A stretch of 64,000 bases of DNA from Pelobates cultripes (GCA_933207985.1 OW240916.1:86953502-87017501); one strand, 5' to 3'. Shown: positions 23,883 through 35,884, numbered from the stretch's first letter. Program-made: numbers and translations. The notes: a model not told the origin generated them from the letters alone.

Positions 23883-23962
23883 TTAACCCCTTAAGGACAC
23901 ATGACATGTGTGACATGTCATGATTCCCTTTTATTCCAGAAGTTTGGTCCTTAAGGGGTTAA
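23883..23962. mobile_element. short TTAA-type MITE (CCCCTTAAGGACACATGACA family)
   Basis: 80 bp bounded by TTAA at both ends, with inverted termini AACCCCTTAAGGAC and GTCCTTAAGGGGTT. It interrupts the CR1/L2-like LINE between the linker and the reverse transcriptase. A second near-identical copy is at 44677-44756. Confidence 0.75.
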
Positions 23963-24062
23963 ACAAGTATTTCTCCTTTGTATATATTAAGGAAGAACCC
24001 ATGGCAATAGATAGATAGAAACATTGTAATTGGTTAACATTAAGACAAGGTACTGCAGCAAC

Positions 24063-25733
24063 TAGGCATGTGCATGGGGAAAATTTTCGGTTCCACATTC
24101 CGAAATTCGGGACTTCCGCAATTCGGCATTTCAGAAATTCCCACGGTATTAGGGAGTTATCTACCAAAAGGCTAAAAGACCTAAATTGGTCTTTCAGGGT
24201 GGGGGCCCTAAATTAGAATAAAGGGGGGGACCTAATGTCCTCCCCTCTGGCCCCCACCCCTGAGCGGTGGGTAGGGGCCCTAAATTCTAATAAGGGGGGG
24301 ATCTAATGTCCTCCCCCCTGGCCCCACACCTGAGCGGCGGGTTGAGGCTCTAAAAAAAAAAATTAAAAAAATAACCCCCCCTCCCCCAGGTCATTTTACA
24401 CAGCGTGGAAAAGTTCTTTGGAATTTTCCCACGCTGTGTAATTTGACTCATAACACTCTGATTGGTTAAGTAACCAATCAGAGTGTTATGAGTCAAATTA
24501 CACAGCGTGGGAAAATTCCAAAGAACTTTCCCACGCTGTGTAAAATGACACAGAGCACTCTGATTGGTTGGCTTAAACCCACCAATCAGAGTGTTCTGAG
24601 CCTAATTGCAGGGCAGGGCAAGGCTTTATAAGCCTTCCCCCTCCCTGCAGAGGTCAGTCTGCACGGAGCCCTCCATGGGTAAATATGGATTATTATTTTT
24701 TTAGCTATTTTTTTTTTTTTAAAGTGCGTCAGTCATTATTTTTAGGATGAGGGGGGTAGGTAGGGTTTAGTTTTTTTGGGTGAGGGGGGTGACTAGGGAC
24801 GGGGGGTTATTTTTTTATTTAGGGCTCCCACCCGCCGCTCAGGGGTGGGGGCCAGGGGGAGGACATTAGTTCCCCCCTTAATAGTATTTAGGGCACCCAC
24901 CACTCAGGGGTGGGGGCCAGGGGGGAGGACAATAGGTCCCCCCTTTATTTTACCTTAGGGCCCCCTCCCGCCGCTCAGTGGTGGGGGCTGGGGGGAGGAC
25001 AATAGGTCCCCCCCATCATTTTACATTAGGGCCCCCACCTGCCGCACAGGGGTGGGGGCCAGGGGGGAGGACATTAGGTCCCCCCCTTATTCTAATTTAG
25101 GGCCCTCACCCACCGCTCAGGGGTGGGGGCCAGGGGGGAGGACAATAGGTCCCCCCTTTATTTTACCTTAGGGCCCCCTCCCGCCGCTCAGTGGTGGGGG
25201 CCGGGGGGGGGCAATAGGTTTAGTTTAAAAGCCCCCACTCGCGCGTCGTAGGGGCATAATTTACTAATCCTGAGTAATGTTTACTTAGTATTAGTAAATT
25301 TGGCTGAAAGACCAATTTAGGTCTTTCAGCCTTTTAGTAGATAGCTCCCTAATACCGTGGCTGGCCAAGTAACTTACATTTTACATGAATGTTTGTTACG
25401 TGATTGTTGTAAGTGTTGCAAATGCTTACAGATGAATCCTGGCTATGTTTGTATACTTTTTATTTAAAATTGTATACATTGTAACATTCTTCATTCTTCC
25501 ACTGGGTAAGTATATTAGGTCTTAGGCAATACTGTAATTCGGCACTTCGGCAACTTCGGAACTTCGGCAACTTCAGCACTTCGACACTTCGGAAATTCGT
25601 TAATTTCGGGACTTCGGCAATTCGGCAATCCATCTATTCGGACATTCGGAAGTACCCGAATGTCCGAATTTCCCGAAATTCGTCTGAATTCGTCTGAATT
25701 CACAATCGGACCAAAACAAATTGCACATGTCTA
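24063..25733. mobile_element. hAT-like non-autonomous element with 8-bp duplication
   Basis: The flanks GCAGCAAC at 24055-24062 and 25734-25741 are identical. Inverted ends are TAGGCATGTGCA (left) and TGCACATGTCTA (right). The interior holds subterminal blocks of AATTCGG/ACTTCGG repeats, a 158-bp perfect-type hairpin (24391-24548) and five to six copies of a G/C-rich block (CCGCTCAGGGGTGGGGGCC) at 24800-25215, with inverted copies at 24205-24345. No transposase. A truncated relative lies at 42783-43390. Confidence 0.85.
24391..24548. repeat. long near-perfect palindrome
   Basis: Two 78-nt arms (24391-24468 and 24471-24548) separated by 2 nt, with one mismatch that I can see (GTGGAAAAG against GTGGGAAAG). 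Each arm also contains its own shorter hairpin (ACACAGCGTGG...CCACGCTGTGT). Another hairpin follows at about 24556-24602 (ACTCTGATTGGT and complement). It lies inside the hAT-like element. Confidence 0.92.
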
Positions 25734-25739
25734 GCAGCA

Positions 25740-26320
25740 ACTAAAGAAACTTAATATAAACAAAGCTCCAGGGCTTGAAGGTATTCATCCACGAGTACTT
25801 AAGGAACTAAGTGTAGAAATATGTGAACCTCTGTTTTTAATCTTTTAAGATTCTTTTCTTTCAGGAAGTGGTCCGGAGAATTGGAGGAAGGCAGATCTGA
25901 TTCCTATATTTAAAAAGGGTTCAAAATCCTTGCCTGAAAATTATAGACCTGTGAGCTTAACTTCCGTGGCTGGAAAAGTATTTGAAAGGTTAAAGGATAA
26001 TATTCAAGAATTCCTTGAGAAGAACATGGTTATCAGCAAAAATCAGCATGGTTTTATGAAGCACACGTCATGTCAAACTAACCTGATTACATTCTACGAA
26101 GAAGTAAGTAGAAGTATAGATCTGGGTGTTGCAGTGGATGTGATCTATTTGGATTTTACAAAGGCATTTGATCAAGTTCCACACAATAGATTAGTGTTCA
26201 AACTAAAAGAAATGATGAAAATTCTTGTTCTTGGGTAGAACATTGGCTTAATAATAGAGTACAAAGAGTTGTCATTAATGGTACATTTTCAAGCTGGACA
26301 GAGGTGGTAAGTGGTGTATA
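25740..26320 (+). pseudogene. CR1/L2-like reverse transcriptase fragment
   Basis: Reading from NKAPGLEGIHPRVLKEL through NWRKADLIPIFKKGS, NYRPVSLTSVAGKVFERL, NQHGFMKHTSCQTNLI and VDVIYLDFTKAFDQVPHNRL. These are the fingers and early palm of a CR1/L2-group reverse transcriptase. Around 26320 the sequence jumps from the EVVSGV segment straight to 'GIVIDNKL', so the catalytic FADD region is missing by internal deletion. The C-terminal segment (26440-26720) reads HLYKSLVRPHIEYAVQL and LIKGMKHISYEESL in broken frames. Confidence 0.75.
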
Positions 26321-27953
26321 CCCTTAAAGGAAGTAAATTAGGGATAACAACACACGGAAATGACATGGGAATTGTTATAGACAACAAACTATGCAACAGT
26401 GGCTAAGGCCAGTAAGGTGTTGTCATGCATGAAATAGGGCATTCATTTTCAGAGAAAATCATTTTGCATCTTTATAAATCGCTGGTAAGACCACATATTG
26501 AATATGCTGTGCAATTATAGGCACCTGTACTGAAGAAGGATATTATAGCACTAGAAAAAGTGCAGAGGCGGGCTACAAAATTAATAAAGGGAATGAAACA
26601 TATCAGCTATGAAGAAAGCTTAACAAATTTAAAATTCTTTAGTTTAGCAAAACGTCGCCTGAGAGGGGATATGATAACATTATACAAAGATATTCAAGGC
26701 CAATACAAACCATTGCGTTGAAATCTATTCCCAAACCGGACTTTACATAGGACACATGGTCATGCGTTTAAACTGGAAGAAAGAAGATTTCGTCTAAAGC
26801 AAAGAAAAGTTTTTTTTACTGTAAGAACAATAAGGATGTGGAATTCTCCGCCTCAAGAAGTGGTTTTATCATAGTCCATACAGATGTTCAAACAGCAACT
26901 AGATGCATACTTGTAAAAACAAAATATTCAAGGATATAAATTTTCAATGTAGGATTATAGCTTCTTGATCCAAGGATAAATCTGACTGCCATTCTGGGGT
27001 CAAGAAGGAATTGTTTTCCTAGTTTGTTGCAAAATTGGCAGTGCTTCAAACTGGGTTTTTTGCCTTCTTTTGGATCAACAGCAAAAAACAAATGTGAGGA
27101 AGGCTGAACTTGATGGATGCATGTCTCTTTTCAGCTATGTAACTATGTACCCCACCCCCCCTTTTGTGGAGGGGGTCCTCCGAACCCTTACTGGACCCTT
27201 TGATGTTTTTTTTTTTGCTTCTAGGCATTGTTTACTTATATTTATTATATATTTCAGACATTGTATTGTTGCTTATAATTATACATATTTCTGACATTGT
27301 ATTGGAATGTAGGTTTAGCATTGTGGGTGTTGCCTTCCCTCCTTCTCACTGTAGTGGGGTTTCCTCTCCCAAGGGGCCTCCCCCTCACCGGGCGCTCACC
27401 CTCCTTCAGACACGGACTCCAGCTGACTCGGGGGCTGCGCACATCCGCACGTATGCGAGCGGCAACCTACGGGTGCCATCTTTTCAGAGCCTAATTCAGC
27501 TCACGGCGGCCATCTTTTTGGTTCCGCCGCCCACTTGAGGCCGCTATTTTCACGGAGCCTTACACTGCCCGCGGCCATCTTGTTGGTGTCCCTGTGGGTT
27601 GGGGTGGCCATTTTTTCTGCTCGGTTTACGCATGTTTTGCGCGGGAACCGCCCTTACACCTCCCCTCTGGGCTGCTGCCTGGGTGCCATTTCCCTTTGCT
27701 TGTTTTGGCACCCGGACGGCTCCTTGCTCCTCTGATTAACTGCAAGTTTAATTTGGTGTTTTTCCTACAGTTGCTAGTCATTTTTTCCTTTAGGGTCTTT
27801 GGGCTACTTAACCCTGGGCCCTGTCTCTGCTCACTATTTTGCCCTTGCACATCAAGGATTTCCTACTAAAGTATACCTTGCAGCATCAGGGTTTCTTCCA
27901 ACTTTATACCCTTTGAGTTGCCTGTGAAGGTGCTTTATTTGTCAAGTTTCAAT

Positions 27954-28646
27954 ACCATGACAAGTGCTACCACGCCTTCACCTAAGGTGGATCAGGAGGC
28001 TACTGGGGCTCCTGCAAGGATCTCCTCATCCGCCTCAGACAAGGAAGTCAGATTGTTGGGCTCAGACGAGTTCCAAACAATTCTGGACTCCTTTATGTCC
28101 AAATCTATGACCAAGGCTTTGGTTTCAGCTATGGGCTTTATGTCCAGTTCCCTGTCCACCAATATTTCCCAAGCATTCTTGCATGCGCAGCGTTCTGTCC
28201 CTGCAACAGATCCACCCGCTGTGGCTACTGCTTTGAACATACCCAGCCGGAAGGCCCTGTCAAAATCCAAACACTCCTCCAAACATATTGTGATGGATAG
28301 TATTACACCTGTCTCAGATGACGAACAACTAGCACAACTGCGCAAAAGAGCCACTAGCCATGCACAACCGGCTACGATGTGGAAAAAGGCTAAGGCCCAC
28401 ACTGATGTGTCTGAGCCTCAGATCAGCGATTCTGAGGAGGAGTTAATCGAGTCCTGTCTAGATGGGAGGTTTGACATTGATTCAGAGGATGCAGGGGATG
28501 ACATCCCAGCTCCCTCACATGCCCCTTCTACTGAAGGCACCTACAAATTGAGACACCTTGTTCAGCCGAATGGTCCCCGGCCGAACATGGGCACAATATA
28601 TGGCTTTGCGGGTCCTCAAGCCCCTAGAAAAAGCAACGCAAAATAA
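27954..28646 (+). pseudogene. DIRS gag-like ORF, partial
   Basis: The start is taken at the ATG giving MTSATTPSPKVDQEAT, although the frame is open from 27918. The protein is Ser/Thr/Pro-rich with an acidic segment SDSEEELIESCLDGRFDIDSE, and has no zinc knuckle. It precedes the reverse transcriptase of the same element in the expected position for the first DIRS ORF. Its 3' continuation (28647-28851) is out of frame and is then cut by a solo LTR, resuming at 29690. Assigned by position and composition, not by a diagnostic motif. Confidence 0.55.
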
Positions 28647-28851
28647 GCTGCGGGCTGAATGCCCACGCCTGACTGTTCCCAATAAGGTGTGTCAAACGCC
28701 GGTTATGGAACCCAAAATTGTCCAGTTCTTGGGGAAAACAGGGTGGAAATCCAAAAAGGGGCTGGATTATTCACTACGCAATTGCCAGGAAAAAATCCTG
28801 GACATCCTGGACTGGCCACTAAGATATTTGAGGCAGTTGAGGATGCATTGT

Positions 28852-29465
28852 TGTCACGACACACTCCTTAGTTGATATGCCTTCGTGCAGTGCCCACACT
28901 CACCACTACCACTGTTTGGCACTGTTCCTAATTTCTTTTCATTAGCACTACACCTGGTCCTTGTTTAGCACCTTTTATAGTTTGGTTTCTCCCCTCACTC
29001 CTTGTCAGATCATTGTTTCTTGTTCCGTGGTTCTTGTTTCCAGTTTCCTGATTCCTGTGATTCTGACTCTCTCTCCTTGATCCTGTTTCCTGCGTTTCCT
29101 GGTCCTGTATTCTCGTGTCTTCTTGGTCCTACGTTCCCGTGTCCTCCTGGTCCTGCGTTCCTGTGCCTTCCGATCCGGTGTTCTGGTTCAGTGTTCCTGT
29201 CATCTGCCTTATTACCAGTGATCCTGACCCTGCAGCCTTGTTCGTTTGTCCTGCTTCGGACTTTGCTTCCTGGTGACATTATATTTGTTTTGTGGCTCTG
29301 GATCTGTGTCCTACCGATTTCTAGTGGTAGCTGCACAATCCTGCCCAAGTATATTCCTTATACCAAAGGACTGTTTAAGTATACTCTGCCTGCACCATTA
29401 TGGTAATCCTGATTTATTGTAAATATTGTTCTGTGGAATTGTGTATGTATGTATGCATACATTTA

Positions 29466-29496
<31 letters not shown>

Positions 29497-29684
29497 ATGT
29501 ATATTTTTATTTTATTTTTTTAATTAATTTTTTTTCCGTTATTTTTTTGTCCTTTGGTTCTCTTTAATATATCTCTCTTGATTTACTCTATTCATTGTGT
29601 CTTTGCATTTATTCTTTGCTATATTGGCTCCCACATTTAAAGGGATAGTGCTGTCTCAGGACAGCACTCCTTCCTGTCATGACA
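28852..29684 (+). mobile_element. solo LTR with 5-bp duplication
   Basis: 833 bp starting TGTCACGACACACTC and ending CTGTCATGACA, flanked by ATTGT at 28847-28851 and 29685-29689. It interrupts the DIRS gag region, which continues on both sides. No internal retroviral-type genes, so this is an LTR left by recombination. It contains TC-rich repeats and a (GT)n run at 29468-29497. The open frame 29002-29406 is an artefact. Confidence 0.85.
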
Positions 29685-29831
29685 ATTGTATAACAACCTG
29701 CAACTGGATTTGTTATCTGTCAGGAGATGGGATTCAGAGATTGGTATGCCTAATAGGCAACACAAACACGGCGATTGCTACGGAACGCCGAAAAATACAT
29801 TCTTTACAAAATTTAGCCTAAACTGATTAAT

Positions 29832-31450
29832 TTGGCCATAAATGAACCAGGGGGACAAGCCCAAGGATTCCTCTTTGGAGATTTTTTGGAAAAGATCTGG
29901 GGGCATACGTACAGAACTTTACTGCGCTATATAAGGCGCAATGAAACATGTGCAGGGTCTTCCACCCCAAGGTTTTTCACTGGAGCTGGAAGAGCCAGGA
30001 GCCGTCTGCCCAGCCTTCCCCCGAGAGATTCGTCCAGTATGAGCCAAGGTTCTTATCCAGGTAGATCATCCATGCCTGAGTACAAGCCCAACCAACCATT
30101 CTTCCCGCATCGGAGCAGACTATGGTCCGCGAGAGGACCACGGGGAATGCCTTCCGGACGACACGCTTACAGTAAGCTTGCTCAATCTCCATTCTTCCCT
30201 ATGGTCTGTGGGGGGACGACTCACACATTTTTTCTATGTATGGGCTCTAATAACCCAGGATACGTGGGTGCTCCAAGCTGTACGGGGATATGCTATAGAG
30301 TTTGTGTATCTGCCTCTCCAATTGTTCCCACCCAAAGGGATTATTTTTTCAGGTACCACCATTTCAAAATGGAGGGGCTCCACTGTCGTCGCAACCTACT
30401 TCACCCGTCAGATTGGATGTCCAAATTGGACCTAAAGGATGCATACCTCACGGTGCCGATATCTGTAAGCAACCGCAACTTCCTGCAATTCATTTGGGAA
30501 GGAAAGAAATGGAGATTCACATGCCTCCCATTCGGACTCTCTTCAGCCCCGTGGTGCTTTACCAAAATCCTGAAGCAGGTAGTCGCTTTTCTGAGCAGTT
30601 GAGGCATACGTCTCACCATTTACCTCAATGACATTCTTCTAATGTTGTCTTCCCAAAGCACATTGCATTTGCACCTGGCCTGGACCATGACCCTCCTCCA
30701 AAATCTGGGATTCCTAATCAACGAGGAGAAATCCATTCTCTCGCCCACGCAACACATAGAATTTCTAGGCCTGCTGATTCAACAACACAGACTCTACAAC
30801 TACCCATGTCCAAAGTGAAGTCTATCAAAAGAAAATCTCTCTCTTGCTGCACACCCCGCAGATCTCTCTCAAACAGCTGGCTCGTATGGTCGGCCTTCTA
30901 GCAGCTTCTATCCAAGCAATTTTTCAAGGACCGCTCCACTACAGGGCACTACAACGCCTTCAAGCGGTCTACAGGTACAGGTTCTTCCTACGAAGAGGCT
31001 GTAATCTTAGATATGGAAGCAAAAGAGGAACTCAAATGGTGGCTCTGCCACATGGAGGAATGGAACGGATGCGCCATCTTTGGCATGGCTCCAGATGTGA
31101 TTGTAGAATCTGACGCAAGTCTACATGGCTGGGGCGCACGCTGCAAAGATATCTCCAGGGGTGGAAGCTGGTCCCAGGAACAGAAAAGCTACCACATAAA
31201 TTGTCTGGAACTCCTGGCCAAGCTCTCAATGTTCTATTTTGTTGAGGATGGACAATGTATCGGAGGTTCGGTACATCAACCGTCTAGCCTCCAGGATCCT
31301 AGCGAACATGCCCTGCGATTTTTTTACATTATTGACTACACCTCGAAATTTCAGTAACAGCGGAATACATTCCCGGCCTCTCCAACAAGACAGCCGATTG
31401 GAACTCTCTTCACCTCTTCAAGGCTATTGAGGGTATTGAAGGTACTGCGG
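29832..31450 (+). pseudogene. DIRS reverse transcriptase and RNase H
   Basis: Reverse transcriptase blocks appear as WMSKLDLKDAYLTVPIS and WRFTCLPFGLSSAPWCFTKI (30400-30590). A degraded catalytic block follows, YLNDILLM, where the usual YxDD has an Asn before Asp, and then FLGLLIQQ. The RNase H segment reads VESDASLHGWGARC (31100-31140) and TAEYIPGLSNKTADW (31345-31390). This proline-rich fingers-palm layout with HGWGA-type RNase H is characteristic of DIRS elements. A stop at 30602 and frame changes at about 30830 and 31013 disable it. The gypsy insertion at 31585 separates it from the recombinase. Confidence 0.75.
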
Positions 31451-31584
31451 TCGGACGACAGACATACATATTTCGACTCCTGCACGGCATCCGTCTCTCT
31501 AGACCCCCCAGACCTCTTTACTCTGTGGGATGTACATTGTGGGATGTTAATGCTGTCTTATACTTTCTTGAGACTGTGCATAAT

Positions 31585-32085
31585 TGTCACATATTCATCC
31601 GCATATAAAAATGTGATGAATGACATTTACTGTTCTGACAGGAAAAGTTATGCCGAGCAGCAATCCAATCCACAGGAGGGTTTGTGCTGAGTGACAATTA
31701 TGCAAATGGGAACCTGGTAACTGCCTTTGGGTTCAAAGGTCGATTACAGCCTATCAGATATAGAGGAGGGGTATTTAGGCCCAGTTCTCATCCTGCTCAG
31801 TGCCCTGTCGTGGTTTCCCTAGTAGTTGTCCGAGAGCACGTTCCTGATTCAAGTGTCTTCTGGTTTTTTACTTTGGCTTTGATTTTGACTTCCCTGTATT
31901 CTGGTATCCCTGACTTCTGGCTTTTCCTTATCGTTGTGTCTCTTCCTGTATCCCCTGAACTCGGCAAGTATCCTGACTACTCTTTGGTACGTTAAGTCCA
32001 GCCATTCTAAGGCACGGTAATACGTTACCTATTAGTCATTTGTGTGACACAATTCTACGTGCTGGATCAACTAGTAATCCTGACA
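31585..32085 (+). repeat. left LTR of the gypsy element
   Basis: 501 bp, TGTCACATATTC to AATCCTGACA. It is paired with 36295-36794. The first 110 bp or so of the same LTR family also occur at 50140-50255. Confidence 0.93.
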
Positions 32086-32092
32086 TTATGAC

Positions 32093-32998
32093 ATGGCCAT
32101 AGATACTGTAGAATTGTGTCAGTACATAGCTGCTTGCGAGAGAAAGCTAGTGGAGAATGACCACTGTATGGATCAGTTTGCCCAGGCTTTCAGTACGCTC
32201 CTTACTCGAACAGCGCATCTGCAACCTGCGTCTTCTCCAACGGTGTCACCTCCGCCTAATGTACCTCCTGTAGTACATAAGGTACCTACAATCTCCCTAT
32301 CTCCTCCCTTGCATTTCGATGGTAATATTCAAGAATGCCGGGGATTCATTAACCAAATTGAGTATCATTTTGAAGCCTCACCGCGATCTTTTCCCACTAA
32401 CAGAGCTAAAATTGGTTACCTGATGAACCAACTTAAAGGTAAAGCTGTAGCTTGGGCCAATCCGTTATGGGAGAGTAGTAAGAGCATTGCACAAAATTAC
32501 CATGAATTTAAACTTACGTTTGAACCATTAGGCAGGGAGGATGACGCCTCCACTGCCCTAATGCATATTAGCCAAGGGAACCGGTCTATCTTGGAGTATG
32601 CCAAAGAATTTCGCACCTTGGCTTCCAAGGTAGACTGGACTAACAGCGGATTAATCTCAACATTTAAGAAGGGATTATCTGAGACTATGTTGGATGAGAT
32701 TGCTGCCAAAGAACTACCTAAAAAACTCAATGAGTTTATTATGTTTATTATGCTTATTGATAATAGACTCAGAACCAGAAATGAAACCAGACGTATGGCT
32801 TTGCCATTAGCACCTCATTTCTCCAGACCAGTTTTTCACGATCTCTCTATACAGTCCGAACCTATGCAGTTGGGGGTCATTAGACTGTCAGAGGCAGAAA
32901 GACAACATAGGAGAAGAGAGAGTCTATGCATATACTGTGGTAAAAAAGGACAAATGAGGAGTACTTGTCCCATACGTCCGGAAAACTACCACACCTAA
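32093..32998 (+). pseudogene. gypsy gag
   Basis: A 301-residue open frame that begins only 8 bp after the LTR. It contains the retrotransposon gag core (for example IGYLMNQLKGKAVAWA and ILEYAKEFRTLASKVDW) and near its C-terminus one zinc-knuckle-like motif, CIYCGKKGQMRSTC. The spacing fits CX2CX4HX4C but the histidine is replaced by glutamine, so zinc binding is likely lost. The frame is otherwise intact. No tRNA primer site of standard type is evident in the short space between LTR and ATG. Confidence 0.8.
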
Positions 32999-32999
32999 G

Positions 33000-33409
33000 A
33001 ACCTTAAGGGGACAGGTCTTAGGTGTAATGGATACGTCCTCTGGGAATAACAAATAGATTTCTCCTTGATATTACGATCATAGTTGACAAAAAGAACTTT
33101 TCATGCAAGGTCCTGATGGACTCAGGTGCAGCAGGAAATGTCATTGATGTTCATTTTGTTAAAAAGAATGCTATACCTATCAAGGAGAGAATATCACCTC
33201 TGGCCGTTGAGGCTCTTGACGGGAGATCACTCTCTCAACCCTTAATTACCCATGAAACCATGCACATTAACATGTCTATTGGTGCCTTACATAAGGAAGA
33301 TATAATATTCCAAGTTATTGCATCTCCTTCTTGCCCTATCATATTCGGCTTTCCTGGGCTTAGTAAGCATAACCCTCATATCGACTGGGCTAATGGGGAA
33401 ATATTGTAA
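33000..33409 (+). pseudogene. gypsy aspartic protease region
   Basis: The block LMDSGAAGNVIDVHF near 33112 carries the DSGA active site of retropepsins. It is followed by a strand ending IFGFPGLSKHNPHIDW and a stop at 33409. The region is separated from gag by stops, so it is not translatable as one polyprotein here. Confidence 0.75.
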
Positions 33410-33479
33410 TGGGCAAAGGATTGTAATGGGAAGTGTATGTTACACCTCACCAAGAGAGTGGGTAACATTAAATTACCCA

Positions 33480-34638
33480 TTACTACACCTCAAACCCCCG
33501 AAGTTCCCATACAATACCGGGAGGTTAAGGAAGTATTTAGTAAGAGTCAGTCCAATATCTTACCTTCTCACAGGTCATATGACTGCTCCAAAAATCTGTT
33601 ACCCGGCGCTATGCCACCTAAAGGGACATATATGCCTTATCGCCACAGAAGAGTAAAATAATGGAAGAATATATCAAAGACTCACTAAACAAGGGCCATA
33701 TACGGATATCATCCTCCCCTGCTGGTGCAGGCTTCTTTTTTGTAGAAAAGAAAGATGGAGAATTACATCCATGCATTGACTACAGAGCATTAAATAAGAT
33801 TACTGTTAAGAATGCCTATCCTATTCCTCTCATTTCTGAATTGTTTGATAGACTTCATAGGGTGCTAAGATCTTTACCAAACTGGATCTCAGGAGTGCAT
33901 ACAATTTGGTAAGAATCAAGGAAAATCATGAGTGGGAAAACGGCATTTAACACTAGATGCGGGCACTATGAGTACCTTATTATGCCTTTTGGGCTATGCA
34001 ATGCATCGGCCGTGTTCCAGGATTTTATTAATGATGTACTCAGGGATTATATCTATTAATTTGTCCTGGTTTATTTGGATGATATCCTTATTTATTCCCC
34101 TGACCTTCAAACCCACCACAAACAGGTCAAACAAGTATTGCAGACTTTACTGGAAAACAAACTTTATTGTAAATTGGAAAAATGCTCATTTGATGAGACT
34201 GAAGTACAGTTTTTGGGGTATACCATTTATGCCTCTGGTTTTCAGATGGACCCTAAGAAACTAGTGGCTGTTATACAGTGGCCAGTGCCTAGCGGACTAA
34301 AAGCCATCCAAAGATTTATTGGGTTTGCAAACTATTACAGAAAATTTATCAAGAGGTTTTCTTCTGTAATAGCCCCCATCACCAATATGACACGTAAGGG
34401 GGCTAGTAGTAGGGTATGGTCTAAGGAAGCTAGAGAGGCTTTTCAACTTCTTAAACAAAGGTTTGCTTCTGCCGACATACTGAGACACCCTAATACCAGC
34501 AAACCCTTCATATTGAAAGTTGATGCCTCCGAAACTGGGGTAGGGGCGGTTTTTTCTCAAAGGGAGAGTCAGGACACCTCTTTGCATCCTTGTGGTTACT
34601 TTTCCAGAAAGTTGTCCCCCGCTGAGCGCAGTTTATGA
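33480..34638 (+). pseudogene. gypsy reverse transcriptase and RNase H start
   Basis: Blocks in order: [22 protein letters not shown] (from 33690), [19 protein letters not shown], a frame break near 33870, [15 protein letters not shown] (out of the main frame), the active site VYLDDILIYSP at 34070-34100, and FLGYTIYASGF. The RNase H of Ty3 type starts with FILKVDASETGVGAVFSQ near 34505. Several stops and shifts between 33900 and 34080 break the palm. It would synthesise cDNA from the element RNA if intact. Confidence 0.85.
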
Positions 34639-35884
34639 TATTGGCAACAGAGAATTGTTGGCCATTATCCTAGCACTTAAAGAATTGCAACATATTTTGG
34701 AAGGTTCCAAGGATCCCCTTTTGATCATTACGGACCATAAGAATGTGGCTTATATAGGGGATGTTAAACGTCTATCTTCTAGACAGGCTAGATGGTCTTT
34801 GTTTCTGTCTTGCTTTAACTTCCTTATAACTTACAGACCTGGTCCCAAAAATGCGAAGGCTGATGCCTTGTCTAGACAGTTTGATACTGAGTCTTTACAG
34901 GAACACGAGACATCCCCTATCGTGCCTCCTGAATGTATCATCGCTTCCTGTCCCTTGCTTGGTGCTATAATGGAGGCTCAGTCTCAGGTACCATGCAATA
35001 AACCACTGGACAAATTGTTTGTTCCTTTAGGTGAAAGAAGAAATGTGCTGAGGGTGTTCCACTACAATGTGACTGCTGGACACCCAGGTATCAATAAATC
35101 CATATCTGCGATCCTGAGATCATTTTGGTGGGAATCCCTTAAAAACGACGTGAAGGACTATGTACAGGCTTGTTCAGTTTGTGCTGTTTCTAAGGTCTCT
35201 CATAAGCTTCCTTGTGGTTTGTTGCAACCACTTCCTGTACCTAGTGTTCCATGGTCCCACTTGTCAATGGACTTCATCGTTGAACTTCCGAGTTCTACTG
35301 GCTATACCACCATTTTTATGGTGTTTGACCGTTTCTCCAAGATGGCTCATTTTATTCCACTTAAAAAATTGCCATCCTCTCAAGACCTGGTTCTTATCTT
35401 TATACATGAGATTGTCCGACTACATGGCATTCCTCACAATATTATGTCTGATAGGGGCTCTCAGTTTGTGTCTCAGTTTTGGAGGGCGTTCAGTAAACGG
35501 TTGGGCATTGAATTGTCTTTTTCTTCTGCTTACCATCCCCAAACTACTGGCATGGCTGAGAGGGCTAACCAGTCATTAGAGTTATATCTGCGTTGTTTTG
35601 TAAATAGCACTCAAGATAATTGGTCCGAATTACTACCCTGGGCCGAGTTTGCTAGGAACAATGCTACCCATGACTCTTCTGGTCACAGCCCATTCTTTGT
35701 TAATAACGGTTGTCATCCTACTGTCCTGCCGGCTGTTTTCTCCGAGACAACTATCCCTGCTTTGGATGATCGCCTTTCTTCTCTCCGTGATACTTGTACC
35801 AAAGTTAATTCCGCTCTCAAAACTGCAGCTGATCGCTTCAAGTTCTATGCGGATAAACGGCGGGGTGCCAACCCCTTTTACTAA
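34592..35884 (+). pseudogene. gypsy RNase H and integrase
   Basis: A 430-codon frame. RNase H continues with DIGNRELLAIILALKE and ITDHKNVAYI, then the tether. The integrase zinc domain reads HYNVTAGHPGINKS with C-x2-C in CSVCAVSK (35035-35190). The core has DFIVELPSS, then SDRGSQFVSQFW (35450) and YHPQTTGMAERANQSLE (35530), holding the DDE residues. At the 3' end the frame breaks in the segment before the chromodomain (about 35866-35935). The block 35551-35925 is duplicated at 37107-37477. Confidence 0.88.

Larger units (their letters stand above)
18430..27150 (+). mobile_element. CR1/L2-like LINE, 5' truncated, split by three insertions
   Basis: The piece before the L1 insertion (18455-18666) encodes ORF2 linker sequence such as NPKALFKYINSKKKK. 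After the L1 (18682-23855), a MITE (23883-23962) and a hAT (24063-25733), the reverse transcriptase resumes at 25740 with KAPGLEGIHPRVLKEL. The 3' end near 27110-27150 has the tail 'gaacttgatggatgcatgtc' followed by 'ctatgtaactatgtac', typical of vertebrate CR1/L2-group elements. The 5' edge abuts DIRS sequence at about 18430, and DIRS sequence continues after 27150, so it inserted into the DIRS element. Confidence 0.75.
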
